Shown here in pieces: positions 27,840 to 35,823 of a stretch of 64,000 nucleotides of DNA. The position numbers and the translations under genes were made by a program. The notes below the pieces were generated by a model. That model saw only the letters and a program-made list of their open reading frames with translations, did no database searches and was not told the DNA's origin. The stretch's first letter is position 1, and each line of letters opens with the position of its first letter. Location: NCBI RefSeq assembly GCF_900102035.1, contig NZ_LT629689.1, positions 2,712,001 to 2,776,000 of the forward strand, given 5' to 3'. The DNA comes from Pseudomonas extremaustralis. GTDB lineage: Bacteria; Pseudomonadota; Gammaproteobacteria; Pseudomonadales; Pseudomonadaceae.

Positions 27840-28691
27840 TCAGTTTATCGGTGCTGGAACAGCATCAGTAGGTAGAGGCATTTCGAAGCCGAACCATTTG
27901 CGCTGGAGCTTGGCTAACTCACCACTTGCGTTCAGCTTTGCAATACCGTCACTGAAGAATTTAACAAGAGAGGCGCTGTCAGCATCTTTACGACCGGCCC
28001 ACGCATAGTATGTCGGCGGTCCGAAGGGAGGCTGTACAATTTCAAATACATCTCCACGTTCCTTGATTAAAGGCGCGAGATTGGGTAGGGATTGAACGAC
28101 TGCATCGACGCGACGGGAGGCCAAAGCCGCATAAGCCTCATTATAGTCCATAAATGCCTTGATTTCTTTCACGCCCGAGTTCTTCGTAGGCTGCAGTACA
28201 GTCCGCTCATACTCCTTGAGCACGTCGATTTGTGGGGCTCCAGCTTGACTTCCTACTACCATGCCAATCAAATCTTCGGCACTATTGATCCGAGCGTCTC
28301 CTTTACGCTTCAATACTGCCACACTAGCAGTGGAAAAAGGCAAGGTAAAAGCAAAACTTTCTGCTCGCGCCTTAGTTATAGTAAGTGACGTGGCAACGAA
28401 GTCGAATCTTTTGCTGGATAATCCAGGAAGTATGCCCTGAAATGGCACATCTAATTGTTTAAGTTTGACCCCGGGCAAATCAAGCATAATCGCGTCGAGC
28501 AAGTCTTTCCCGTACCCGACAATTTTACCGTCCTCGATCATCTCAAAAGGCGCATAACGTGCTTCGGTTGCGACGACAATCTCGCCACGCCCCTTGATGT
28601 CAGAAAGTAAATCAGCCTTAGCCTCAGCAGCTGCAAAGGACGCTAAAGTGCCAACTAACAATGGAGTCAGCAGCGAGTACAGTGGTCTCAT
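27840..28691 (-). CDS. Periplasmic substrate-binding protein of the amino-acid ABC importer
   Basis: SBP_bac_3 family protein of 283 residues. The ATG at 28691 has AAAGGA upstream and opens a signal peptide that ends near residue 26 (AAAEAKA then DLLSDI). The frame extends 29 codons further up but without a secretion signal. The mature part begins GEIVVATEARYAPFEMIEDG, the usual start of lobe 1, and contains DFVATSLTITKARAESFAFT, the typical ligand-loop region. It should deliver the solute to the two permeases downstream. First gene of the operon, read divergently from the GcvA-like regulator with a CTAAT palindrome between them. Confidence 0.9.
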   Translation of the reverse strand: MRPLYSLLTPLLVGTLASFAAAEAKADLLSDIKGRGEIVVATEARYAPFEMIEDGKIVGYGKDLLDAIMLDLPGVKLKQLDVPFQGILPGLSSKRFDFVATSLTITKARAESFAFTLPFSTASVAVLKRKGDARINSAEDLIGMVVGSQAGAPQIDVLKEYERTVLQPTKNSGVKEIKAFMDYNEAYAALASRRVDAVVQSLPNLAPLIKERGDVFEIVQPPFGPPTYYAWAGRKDADSASLVKFFSDGIAKLNASGELAKLQRKWFGFEMPLPTDAVPAPIN

Positions 28692-28801
28692 GACGCGATC
28701 CTTTCGATGAGTTACGAGTAGAAGTGGGCGAATCGGTTGGCGCTCACACAGCATGTCCACAACCGAAATCATGAACAAACGGCTATTTTTAACGTCGACT
28801 C

Positions 28802-28816
28802 ATTAGGTTTACTAAT
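28802..28816. promoter_or_regulatory. CTAAT palindrome, candidate operator of the GcvA-like regulator
   Basis: ATTAGGTTTACTAAT is a perfect inverted repeat (core CATTAG / CTAATG, 28801-28806 and 28812-28817) in the divergent promoter between the ABC operon and the LysR gene. It matches the LysR-type T-N11-A rule and carries CTAAT, the half-site described for GcvA, the closest regulator family. Confidence 0.6.
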
Positions 28817-28869
28817 GTCGGCATGACTCATGCTTGTACTGGTAAAATCCCAACTGCTGGAGCCTCGTC

Positions 28870-29796
28870 ATGTCTCGTGCCCTACCTTCTCTTGAGGGAT
28901 TGCGCTACTTCGATGCTGCTGCACGGCACTTGAGCTTCACTCGCGCATCAAAAGACCTGTTCCTTACACAAAGCGCTGTAAGCCAGAAGATTCAAGCGCT
29001 TGAGCAGGAACTGGGCTATGAGCTTTTTTATCGCCTGCCTAGGGGCTTGAGGCTTACGCACCGCGGTGAACGCTTGCACATCGGAGTCGACCAAGCGTTG
29101 AGGCTTTTAGGAACGACTTTGCACCAAATTGGAGATGAAGAGCTAAGTGGCACGCTAAAAGTGCGCGTGATGCCCTCCTTCGCTAGCAAGTGGTTGCTGC
29201 CGCGGATGCCATCCTTCAATCAAGCCTACCCTGGCATACAGTTGGAGGTAGAAGCGGATCTGAGTACCCCTAATTTCAATAGCGACGGCGTCGACTTGGC
29301 AATCAGCTGCGCTTGGACTGACAATGCCAAGCTCTCTCAGCTACACCTATTCGATGACCTCGTTTATCCAGTAGCCAGCGCGGATTTGTTGGCACGATTA
29401 GAAATCAAAGATTATGGTGATTTGTGTCAGACGATCTTGTTACATGACTCTATGCCTCACGCTGCCTACAGCACCAACTGGGACGCTTTTTTCTCCCGGC
29501 ACAGCCGCTACGATATCAATACCCGTGGAGGCTGCTCATTTTCGCGGGCAGACCTTGTGTTGCAGGCGGCTTGTGATGGCCAGGGGGTCGCGTTAATGCG
29601 GCATTCGCTGTGTGCCAAAGAGATAGCAAACGGTACTTTGGTCAGGCCGTTCCCTGAGGTAATGCAAGATGGCCAAGTATGGCTAGTGCACCCTAGCATC
29701 CATGAAGACCGCCCTAGGGTTCAGGCGCTGAAGAAGTGGATTAAGAGCGAGGTGGAGCAGCACCTGTCACAGCGGCGCTTGAACCTAGGTAGCTAG
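28870..29796 (+). CDS. LysR family regulator, GcvA-like
   Basis: LysR-type regulator of 308 residues in the GcvA/AmpR branch. The helix-turn-helix (about 6-65) contains LRYFDAAARHLSFTRASKDL and LTQSAVSQKIQALEQELGY. The effector domain contains MPSFASKWLLPRMPSF and the branch-typical CAWTDNAKL region. It is divergent from the four-gene ABC importer and followed 114 bases later by a creatinase paralogue, so it probably controls uptake and use of one guanidino- or amino-acid-like compound. The operator candidate lies about 55 bases upstream of its start. Confidence 0.9.
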   Translation: MSRALPSLEGLRYFDAAARHLSFTRASKDLFLTQSAVSQKIQALEQELGYELFYRLPRGLRLTHRGERLHIGVDQALRLLGTTLHQIGDEELSGTLKVRVMPSFASKWLLPRMPSFNQAYPGIQLEVEADLSTPNFNSDGVDLAISCAWTDNAKLSQLHLFDDLVYPVASADLLARLEIKDYGDLCQTILLHDSMPHAAYSTNWDAFFSRHSRYDINTRGGCSFSRADLVLQAACDGQGVALMRHSLCAKEIANGTLVRPFPEVMQDGQVWLVHPSIHEDRPRVQALKKWIKSEVEQHLSQRRLNLGS

Positions 29797-29910
29797 ATAT
29801 CTGCCTGAGCCATAAGCTCTGCTAATAGTACGGAATTAAAAATCGTCATTTGTTCCTATTGGGCGTGAAGGAGATGCTACGCGCTGCCTTCACTAGACAG
29901 GAACCTCGGC

Positions 29911-31125
29911 ATGAGCATGCCTAATTACATTACACTTCAAAATGGACCTAAAACACGGTCTACTTTCAGTGTGAAGGAAATGTCCCGACGCCTTCAACTA
30001 TTACGTCAGCATATGACCAACACCAGTTTGGACGCCATTGTATTGAGCTCAATACACAACATAAACTATTTTGGCGACTTCCTCTACTGCGAGTTTGGGC
30101 GTAGCTACGCATTAGTAGTAACGCACGATAGCTCCATTCTTATCACGACCAATATTGATGGAGGCCAAGGTTATCGCCGCAGCTGGGGAGATAATCTTGT
30201 CTATACAGACTGGAAGCGTGATAACTATTTTGTTGCTCTACGTAAAGCAATCCCATTAAAATCTCGCCGTATAGGCGTAGAGTTCGATCATCTATCCCTC
30301 GATAAATTTCGCAAGGTAGAAGCCGCTCTTGACAATGCGGAACTAATTGGCATCGCGCCTGGCACCAACCGTATTCGCATGTTCAAGTCAACCGAAGAAA
30401 TCCAGCTGATTCGTATTGGTGCAGCCGTAGCGGACGTAGGAGGTGCGGCTTGTTTAGAGGCGATATCTGAAGGTGTGCCTGAATACGAGGTAGCACTTGC
30501 AGGGACGGCTGCAATGACCAGGGAAATTGCTAAGCGCATGCCTTACTGTGAGCTTCGTGACACGTGGACGTGGTTTCAATCCGGCCTGAATACTGATGGC
30601 GCCCATAATCCCGTTACCAGTCGTCGAGTTAAATCCGGCGATATACTTTCAGTTAACTGTTTTCCGATGATCGCAGGCTATTTTTCTTCATTAGAACGAA
30701 CGGCTTTTTTGGGTGAGCCAAATGCCCAGCAGCGTCGCATATGGGAAATCAACTGCAAAGTACACCAACGCGGGCAAGAGATAATTAGACCAGGGGTTCG
30801 TTGCTGCGATATTGCGGCAGAGCTAAATGAAATCTATCTACAAGCGGATCTGCTCAATTATCGCACTTTCGGTTACGGTCACTCAAATGGAGTCCTTTGC
30901 CACTATTACGGACGGGAGGCTGGGCTCGAATTACGCGAAGATATCGAGACGGTGCTAGAAACGGGCATGGTGGTATCGATGACACCAATGGTAATGCTAC
31001 CGGAAGGTACGCAAGGTGCTGGCGGATATCGAGAGGGCAGCGTGCTCATTGTAAATGACAGGGGTGCGGAAAATATTACGAAATTAGGCTCTGGGCCTGA
31101 GCACAATATAATCAATCTTCCCTAG
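29911..31125 (+). CDS. Creatinase paralogue with two altered active-site residues
   Basis: M24 creatinase-family protein of 404 residues, clearly related to the intact creatinase throughout. Cys60, Phe62, Arg64, His232, Glu262, Cys298 and Arg335 are kept. Glu358 is replaced by Thr (VVSMTPM instead of VVSIEPM) and His376 by Gly (GYREGS instead of GYREHD). In the P. putida enzyme Glu358 helps bind the guanidinium group and His376 lies in the active site. The protein is therefore unlikely to be an ordinary creatinase. It may hydrolyse a different amidine or methylated amino acid, or be inactive. AGGA 8 bases upstream supports the start. The gene is more AT-rich than the creatinase at 22.8-24.0 kb, which suggests a separate origin. 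Confidence 0.85.
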   Translation: MSMPNYITLQNGPKTRSTFSVKEMSRRLQLLRQHMTNTSLDAIVLSSIHNINYFGDFLYCEFGRSYALVVTHDSSILITTNIDGGQGYRRSWGDNLVYTDWKRDNYFVALRKAIPLKSRRIGVEFDHLSLDKFRKVEAALDNAELIGIAPGTNRIRMFKSTEEIQLIRIGAAVADVGGAACLEAISEGVPEYEVALAGTAAMTREIAKRMPYCELRDTWTWFQSGLNTDGAHNPVTSRRVKSGDILSVNCFPMIAGYFSSLERTAFLGEPNAQQRRIWEINCKVHQRGQEIIRPGVRCCDIAAELNEIYLQADLLNYRTFGYGHSNGVLCHYYGREAGLELREDIETVLETGMVVSMTPMVMLPEGTQGAGGYREGSVLIVNDRGAENITKLGSGPEHNIINLP

Positions 31126-31444
31126 CTATTAACATCCAGAGCGGTTCAATTGATCAAGAAGTTCCAAACATCAAGAATCTGCATCATTGATTAATGATAT
31201 CTGCACCTCTGGGTCATGTGGAGGATACCTAATCAGAACCCGAATTTTTGGTTAAGAGACCGAGATTGTGGCTCTGGATCGCGTAAAAAATCGATTGCTA
31301 CTCGGGTATTGCTTTCTGGTAGCACTCGAAATTAAATGACCTCACCGATTTGGTCGATGGAGGAAACAGCTAGCATGAATCGCTAGTTTGAATATTGATA
31401 GTCGGTGAGAGGCCTATCCATTAGGAATGGAGGTCCGTCACGCT
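31126..31444. other. Junction between the catabolic region and ICE core, no gene seen
   Basis: About 320 AT-rich bases between the creatinase paralogue and the first ICE-type gene. I looked for a tRNA 3' end or att-like repeat, since this family often ends near parA, and saw none. The true ICE end may lie elsewhere. Confidence 0.4.
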
Positions 31445-32194
31445 ATGGCTATTAATGTTTTTAATTCGCATAGCAAAAGCTTCTATCGCCCTATAGATGC
31501 AGCATTGCGCTGGTGCAATCTCACTCGCTACGAAGCCCAAATTATGCACGCGGATTGGTCTCGTCCTGAGAACCTTGCAACCCTCTTTCCCCGATGGCCC
31601 AATCTTCACATCGCTGTCGAAAGGATTTTAGACGCCATACGCAATGGAGAACTGCCGTACGGCTGCCTCGGCGTTTCTGTTCCTTTGGGAAGCTACGTAG
31701 AGCCCTATCAGCTGACCATACGCCATTCAGACTTACGCCGCTGGATGGAAATTCATTATCCCGACCATAAGCCCAGCTTTTTATTCGAGTCCGGTGAGGA
31801 TACATCTGCAAAGGTCAGTCTCGGAACGTTTCTTTCAGTGAAAGCAGATCGAGACGAGTTATCGAGAGCGTTGAAAGCGCAACAGCAACACATTCAAGAA
31901 ATCTTGGGAGAACTCCAGTCGATTGGACTTGAAAGAGATGATCTCAAAGCCTTGGCCAAAACGAATGGTCAACTCAGCGAGCGTAGTGAACTGACCTATC
32001 ACAATATGATCGGGGCATTGGTCAGCCTTCTTTTGGACCATTCGCCCGCCGGAAAACCTCTTTCGGTATTCACGAATCAAGCAGCCATCGTCGACGCCAT
32101 TGTCGCCCGTCACAAAGATGTGCCCGGCCTCAGCAAGCGGACGCTGGATGAAAAGTTTGCTGTGGCCAATCGTAGCCTCAAGAAAAACAACTGA
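31445..32194 (+). CDS. Hypothetical protein upstream of alpA-parA
   Basis: Unrecognised protein of 249 residues from the ATG at 31445, with GGAGG 11 bases upstream. An alternative ATG at 31427 has no room for a ribosome site. Residues 1-115 look globular (RNGELPYGCLGVSVPLGSYV). A charged, probably coiled-coil stretch follows near 125-185. The C-terminal end (SKRTLDEKFAVANRSL) looks like a short helical domain. The position directly before the alpA-parA genes suggests an accessory or regulatory role. No catalytic motif or membrane segment is visible. Confidence 0.65.
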   Translation: MAINVFNSHSKSFYRPIDAALRWCNLTRYEAQIMHADWSRPENLATLFPRWPNLHIAVERILDAIRNGELPYGCLGVSVPLGSYVEPYQLTIRHSDLRRWMEIHYPDHKPSFLFESGEDTSAKVSLGTFLSVKADRDELSRALKAQQQHIQEILGELQSIGLERDDLKALAKTNGQLSERSELTYHNMIGALVSLLLDHSPAGKPLSVFTNQAAIVDAIVARHKDVPGLSKRTLDEKFAVANRSLKKNN

Positions 32195-32309
32195 TCCAGT
32201 CAATTGCGTTGCAATGGGCTTGATTGCAGTGCAATGACTCAGCCGCGCTAGTGCGATTCAATCCAAGTCACTTCCCACCACGCGCCAACAGGCGCCAGGA
32301 GTGACTAGC

Positions 32310-32534
32310 ATGTCCAACCCATCGGTACCCGAACCCGAAGCGCCTCAACCCCAACGCCACATCATGCGACGTGAAGAGGTTGAACTAAAAACCGGCTTCA
32401 AACGTGCGCATATTTACAACCTGATGAAGGAAGGCAAGTTCCCGCGGGCGAAGCGTATCGGGCTGCGCGCGGTCGGCTGGGACTCTCTGGAAATCGAACA
32501 CTGGATTGCAGAACGCCTTTCACAACAGGAGTGA
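32310..32534 (+). CDS. alpA: AlpA family excisionase/regulator
   Basis: Small MerR-like DNA-binding protein of 74 residues from the ATG at 32310, with AGGAG 8 bases upstream. The core EVELKTGFKRAHIYNLMKEGKFPRAK carries the family's helix-turn-helix and FPxxxRIGxRAVGW pattern. AlpA proteins activate excision or early genes in ICEs and cryptic prophages, and in ICEclc-type elements alpA precedes parA as here. Its stop overlaps the region just before the parA start, so the two are co-transcribed. Confidence 0.85.
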   Translation: MSNPSVPEPEAPQPQRHIMRREEVELKTGFKRAHIYNLMKEGKFPRAKRIGLRAVGWDSLEIEHWIAERLSQQE

Positions 32535-32539
32535 GGGTG

Positions 32540-33385
32540 ATGCACGTGGTCTCGGTGGTTTCCACCAAGGGTGGTGTAGGCAAAACTACAGTAGCGGCGA
32601 ACCTCGGCGGCCTGTTGGCCGATGCTGGTCTCCGTGTTCTGCTCTTGGATCTGGATAGCCAACCCACCCTCTCCAGTTATTATTCATTGAGCCAGAAAGC
32701 GCAGGCAGGTGCGTACGAGCTCATTGCACTCAATCTAACAATACCTGAACGAATAATTTCTAGGACTGCAGTCGTCGGTCTCGACCTGATTTTCTCTAAT
32801 GACGATCAAGGTCGACTGAGCACCTTGTTGCTACATGCCCCTGACGGACGACTACGCCTACACAATTTGCTCAACGATTTGCATCTCAATTATGACCTGC
32901 TTTTGATTGATACTCAGGGAGCCCGCAGTGTGCTGCTGGAAATGGCCATCTTGGCCTCCGATCTCGCCCTCTCTCCCATCACGCCGGAAATGCTCGCTGC
33001 CCGCGAAATGCGTCGGGGCACCTTAAAACTACTGAGTGAGCTCGAACCGTTTCGTCATCTAGGCATCGACCCGCCGCCGTTGCGGCTCTTACTGAACCAA
33101 GTGAACGTCAATCGGCTGGACACCCGGATGATCATCCGAAGCCTGCGCGAGAATTTCCCAGAGGCTACCAAGATCTCGGTTCTAGACACCGTAATCCCGG
33201 ATCGGGTGGCGTATCTCAATGCCGCCTCCCTAGGCTTACCGGTCCACCGAATAGACGCTCGCCCGTCGAGTAAACGCCGGCGCTCGCAGTCTGCGCTAGA
33301 AATCATGCAGGCGCTGGCCATCGAATTATTCCCTGAATGGCGTGAAGCGATCTCTTCGGTAATGAGGTGTGCGGAGCCTCGATAA
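32540..33385 (+). CDS. parA: ParA/Soj family partition ATPase of the ICE
   Basis: Deviant Walker A ATPase, 281 residues from the ATG at 32540. That start has AGGAGTGAGGG just upstream, whereas the in-frame GTG at 32531 leaves no spacing. The motif KGGVGKTT lies at about 10-17, and LLIDTQGAR around residue 130 is the Walker B region. ParA proteins of this ICE family maintain the excised circular form and influence transfer competence. A hairpin with T-run follows, separating it partly from parB. Confidence 0.9.
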   Translation: MHVVSVVSTKGGVGKTTVAANLGGLLADAGLRVLLLDLDSQPTLSSYYSLSQKAQAGAYELIALNLTIPERIISRTAVVGLDLIFSNDDQGRLSTLLLHAPDGRLRLHNLLNDLHLNYDLLLIDTQGARSVLLEMAILASDLALSPITPEMLAAREMRRGTLKLLSELEPFRHLGIDPPPLRLLLNQVNVNRLDTRMIIRSLRENFPEATKISVLDTVIPDRVAYLNAASLGLPVHRIDARPSSKRRRSQSALEIMQALAIELFPEWREAISSVMRCAEPR

Positions 33386-33422
33386 AAAAATCGCCCAATC
33401 AGCATTTCACCGATTTTTTTTT
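33384..33422. terminator. AT-stem hairpin with T-run after parA
   Basis: AAAAAAATCG (33384-33393) pairs with CGATTTTTTT (33411-33420), followed by more T. It could act in both directions. As the parB-side genes presumably need transcription, it may be a partial terminator. Confidence 0.55.
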
Positions 33423-33464
33423 GATCGACCTTGAAGCCAATAGAGCTTGGTAAGGAGTTTTCTA

Positions 33465-33674
33465 ATGTTGGATCAGTTTCCTATCGTTGTTCAGCCTTCC
33501 ATTCGACCACGCGACGCGGCTTGCGAGAAGTACTGCACCGTGGCTTTTCGTTTGCAAGGGGGGCGCTCGGCCATGGTGTGTTTCCTCGCAGAACTCTCCC
33601 AACATTTCGAAGGTTCAGGGACTGCCGAAATCGTGAAATTCGAGGTCGGTGACCATTTACGTAGCCGACGTTAA
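33465..33674 (+). CDS. Small ICE protein between parA and parB (position of ICEclc shi)
   Basis: A 69-residue protein with AAGGAG 7 bases before its ATG. No domain is recognised. It contains one pair of cysteines (about residues 20 and 24) and a hydrophobic VCFLAEL segment. In ICEclc a comparably small gene, shi, lies at the same place and slows growth of transfer-competent cells. Homology to Shi is not established here, only the equivalent position and size. Confidence 0.65.
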   Translation: MLDQFPIVVQPSIRPRDAACEKYCTVAFRLQGGRSAMVCFLAELSQHFEGSGTAEIVKFEVGDHLRSRR

Positions 33675-33688
33675 CCGAGGCGGTTCCA

Positions 33689-35278
33689 ATGAAGAAGCTC
33701 AGTCAGGAGGAAATCACCGACAAGCTGCACCAGGACCACTTCACTCAAGGTCCTGGACTGGAGCGACTGTCCGATCCCGTCATCGACACTCCCATGCTGG
33801 TCACTCTGGAACAGTTACGTCCCTACGAACACAACCCACGCTTCATTCGTAACCCGGTTTATGACGATATCAAGGCGTCGATCCGTGAACGCGGGCTGGA
33901 TCAACCGCCACCGATAACCCGCCGACCGGGTGAAGCCTCTTTCATCATCCGCAACGGCGGTAATACGCGCTTAGCCATTCTCGGCGAACTGTGGCAGGAA
34001 ACTCGCGACGAGCGTTTCTTTCGGATCCACTGCCTGTTCCGACCTTGGAGCAATGAAATCACCGCCCTACTCGGCCATTTGGCGGAAAGCGACCTGCACG
34101 GTCAACTCACGTTCATCGAACGGGCGCTGGCAGTAGCCAAACTCAAAACCATGCTTGAGTCCGATGGCGCAGATCTCTCACAACGGGAGCTGGCTCGACG
34201 TCTTGCCGCTGGAGGCTATCCGATTTCGCAGTCGCATATCAGCCGTATGATGGACACCCTCGAACACTTATTGCCTGCCATTCCACAAACTCTGTATGCC
34301 GGATTGGGTAAGCCTCAGATAGAGCGCCTGATCGGTCTACGTAGTCAGGCTGAGCGAGCCTGGAACCGTTATCCAACCGCTGCCGTTTCATTTGCAGAGT
34401 TCTGGCTAGAGACCATGAGCTACTTCGATGGCGATCCTGAATCTTTTGATCTTGAGCAGATCCAGGACGAATTGCTCGAACGCATGAGCCACCTGCTTGG
34501 ACAGTCCTACCGTATGCTGGCCCTGGAGCTGAGCGATACCCAACGGGTCGTCGCCACGCCTAGGGCTGTCACCACCACGCCTTCAGAAAACAGCCATCGG
34601 CCAAGCGGGCATGAAACTGCGGCAGAGTCGCCCTCCTCCGACCCTAACCCCGAATCAACTGATGCCCAGAGCAAGATAGAGCCAATTTCAGAAGAACGAC
34701 TCACAGCCCCCGAAAAAAATACTTCACCTGCGGTCAGTCATCTATCACGCGTTCAACAGATTCGTGAGCAAATCGATCGCGAGATCTCCACCGAGCCGAC
34801 GTCTCCAGTCGAAACCTGCCCAATCGACGACATTTGGATCATCACACCACAGCTGGATACACCTGAACAACTGCGTTTAGCCATTGCTGGACTGGCTCGA
34901 GAAATGGCGGCCTATGCCGGAGATGCCGAGAGCATCATTGATCAAAAGCGTGGCTTGGGCTTCGCCCTGAACATTGAGCGACTCGATCTTTCAGCGCCTC
35001 GCTCGACGGGCGTTCACCTAATGCTCCTGGCCCTGTTACGGGCTCAAGACGAGGTGAACTGGGAGGATCGCAAGCAAATCCCCTCCGCACTGTTCGGGCA
35101 GTTGTTGCTGGGGGTCTATCAACTCCCTCTACCAGATAGACCAGTCACGGACGTGGGTCTGGAGCGACTGCCTGACAGTATGCTAATCAAACTGTTTCGC
35201 CTGATCCGCTTGGCCCGGCGCCTAATCGACTTAACACTCATCTTTGAAGACAAAAACTCACCGGAGGAGCTGAGATGA
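33689..35278 (+). CDS. parB: ParB family protein of PFGI-1-class ICE
   Basis: ParB/Spo0J-like protein of 529 residues, long for ParB but usual for the ICE-specific form. The N-terminal ParB nuclease-like part (about 35-130) includes LRPYEHNPRFIRNPVYDDIK and IIRNGGNTRLAILGEL. A helix-turn-helix follows with SQRELARRLAAGGYPISQSHISRMM near 165-190. A proline/serine-rich linker (about 290-370) joins a C-terminal helical domain. It probably binds a parS-like site on the element and works with ParA. The next gene starts 4 bases before its stop, so translation is coupled. Confidence 0.88.
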   Translation: MKKLSQEEITDKLHQDHFTQGPGLERLSDPVIDTPMLVTLEQLRPYEHNPRFIRNPVYDDIKASIRERGLDQPPPITRRPGEASFIIRNGGNTRLAILGELWQETRDERFFRIHCLFRPWSNEITALLGHLAESDLHGQLTFIERALAVAKLKTMLESDGADLSQRELARRLAAGGYPISQSHISRMMDTLEHLLPAIPQTLYAGLGKPQIERLIGLRSQAERAWNRYPTAAVSFAEFWLETMSYFDGDPESFDLEQIQDELLERMSHLLGQSYRMLALELSDTQRVVATPRAVTTTPSENSHRPSGHETAAESPSSDPNPESTDAQSKIEPISEERLTAPEKNTSPAVSHLSRVQQIREQIDREISTEPTSPVETCPIDDIWIITPQLDTPEQLRLAIAGLAREMAAYAGDAESIIDQKRGLGFALNIERLDLSAPRSTGVHLMLLALLRAQDEVNWEDRKQIPSALFGQLLLGVYQLPLPDRPVTDVGLERLPDSMLIKLFRLIRLARRLIDLTLIFEDKNSPEELR

Positions 35279-35823
35279 ACTTGTCCTTCAATATGCTCAA
35301 TCAAGCCATGCTAACCCAGGTACTGCACGAACTACGCCTGGGCAACCTGCAACGCTGCAAGGCACTTGGACTGAGTGAGGATGACATCTTCATGCTGCAA
35401 TCCTTACCACCGACCACGTTATCGCGCCTGGCCCATGCCACTGTCCCTTGGCTTGAGGTCAAGATTGACTCGCCGGTGCTGCATCGTTTGATCGAACAAG
35501 CTGAACGTGATGAACAGAACGAACGGTTGATCAACCGAGCGCTCAAGCTCGGCGCCAGCAGCACCATCATGTATCAGTGCTTCGGCCTGGCGCATTCGGA
35601 AACAGCCATGCGCCGGCGTCTACTCAAAATAGAAACCCGTAAAGGCCGCCCCCAACATTTGAGCGAAGCGCAGGAGCATGCGTTGTGGCAACGTTGGTGC
35701 CAAATACGAACAGAGGACGGCACCGAGGATAAACTCGACGCCATGATGATGCTTGCCGAAGAACAGCAGATCAGCTTGACCATCGTTTGGCAGCAAATCG
35801 ACCAGTACAGCAACAAAACATGA
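35275..35823 (+). CDS. DUF2857 family ICE protein
   Basis: A 182-residue protein of the family found after parB in this ICE class. It has an arginine-rich mid-section (ETAMRRRLLKIETRKGRPQHL) and no membrane segment. The C-terminal third (AEEQQISLTIVWQQIDQY) may be a helix-turn-helix. Function unknown; replication or partition is inferred from its neighbours, with which it overlaps by 4 bases on each side. Confidence 0.75.
   Translation: MNLSFNMLNQAMLTQVLHELRLGNLQRCKALGLSEDDIFMLQSLPPTTLSRLAHATVPWLEVKIDSPVLHRLIEQAERDEQNERLINRALKLGASSTIMYQCFGLAHSETAMRRRLLKIETRKGRPQHLSEAQEHALWQRWCQIRTEDGTEDKLDAMMMLAEEQQISLTIVWQQIDQYSNKT

Noticed and set aside
31126-31444. Possible attachment site or tRNA at the border of the ICE core
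   Set aside because: No tRNA 3' end, CCA-type end or repeated 15-20 bp block was found. The border may not be the ICE end at all.
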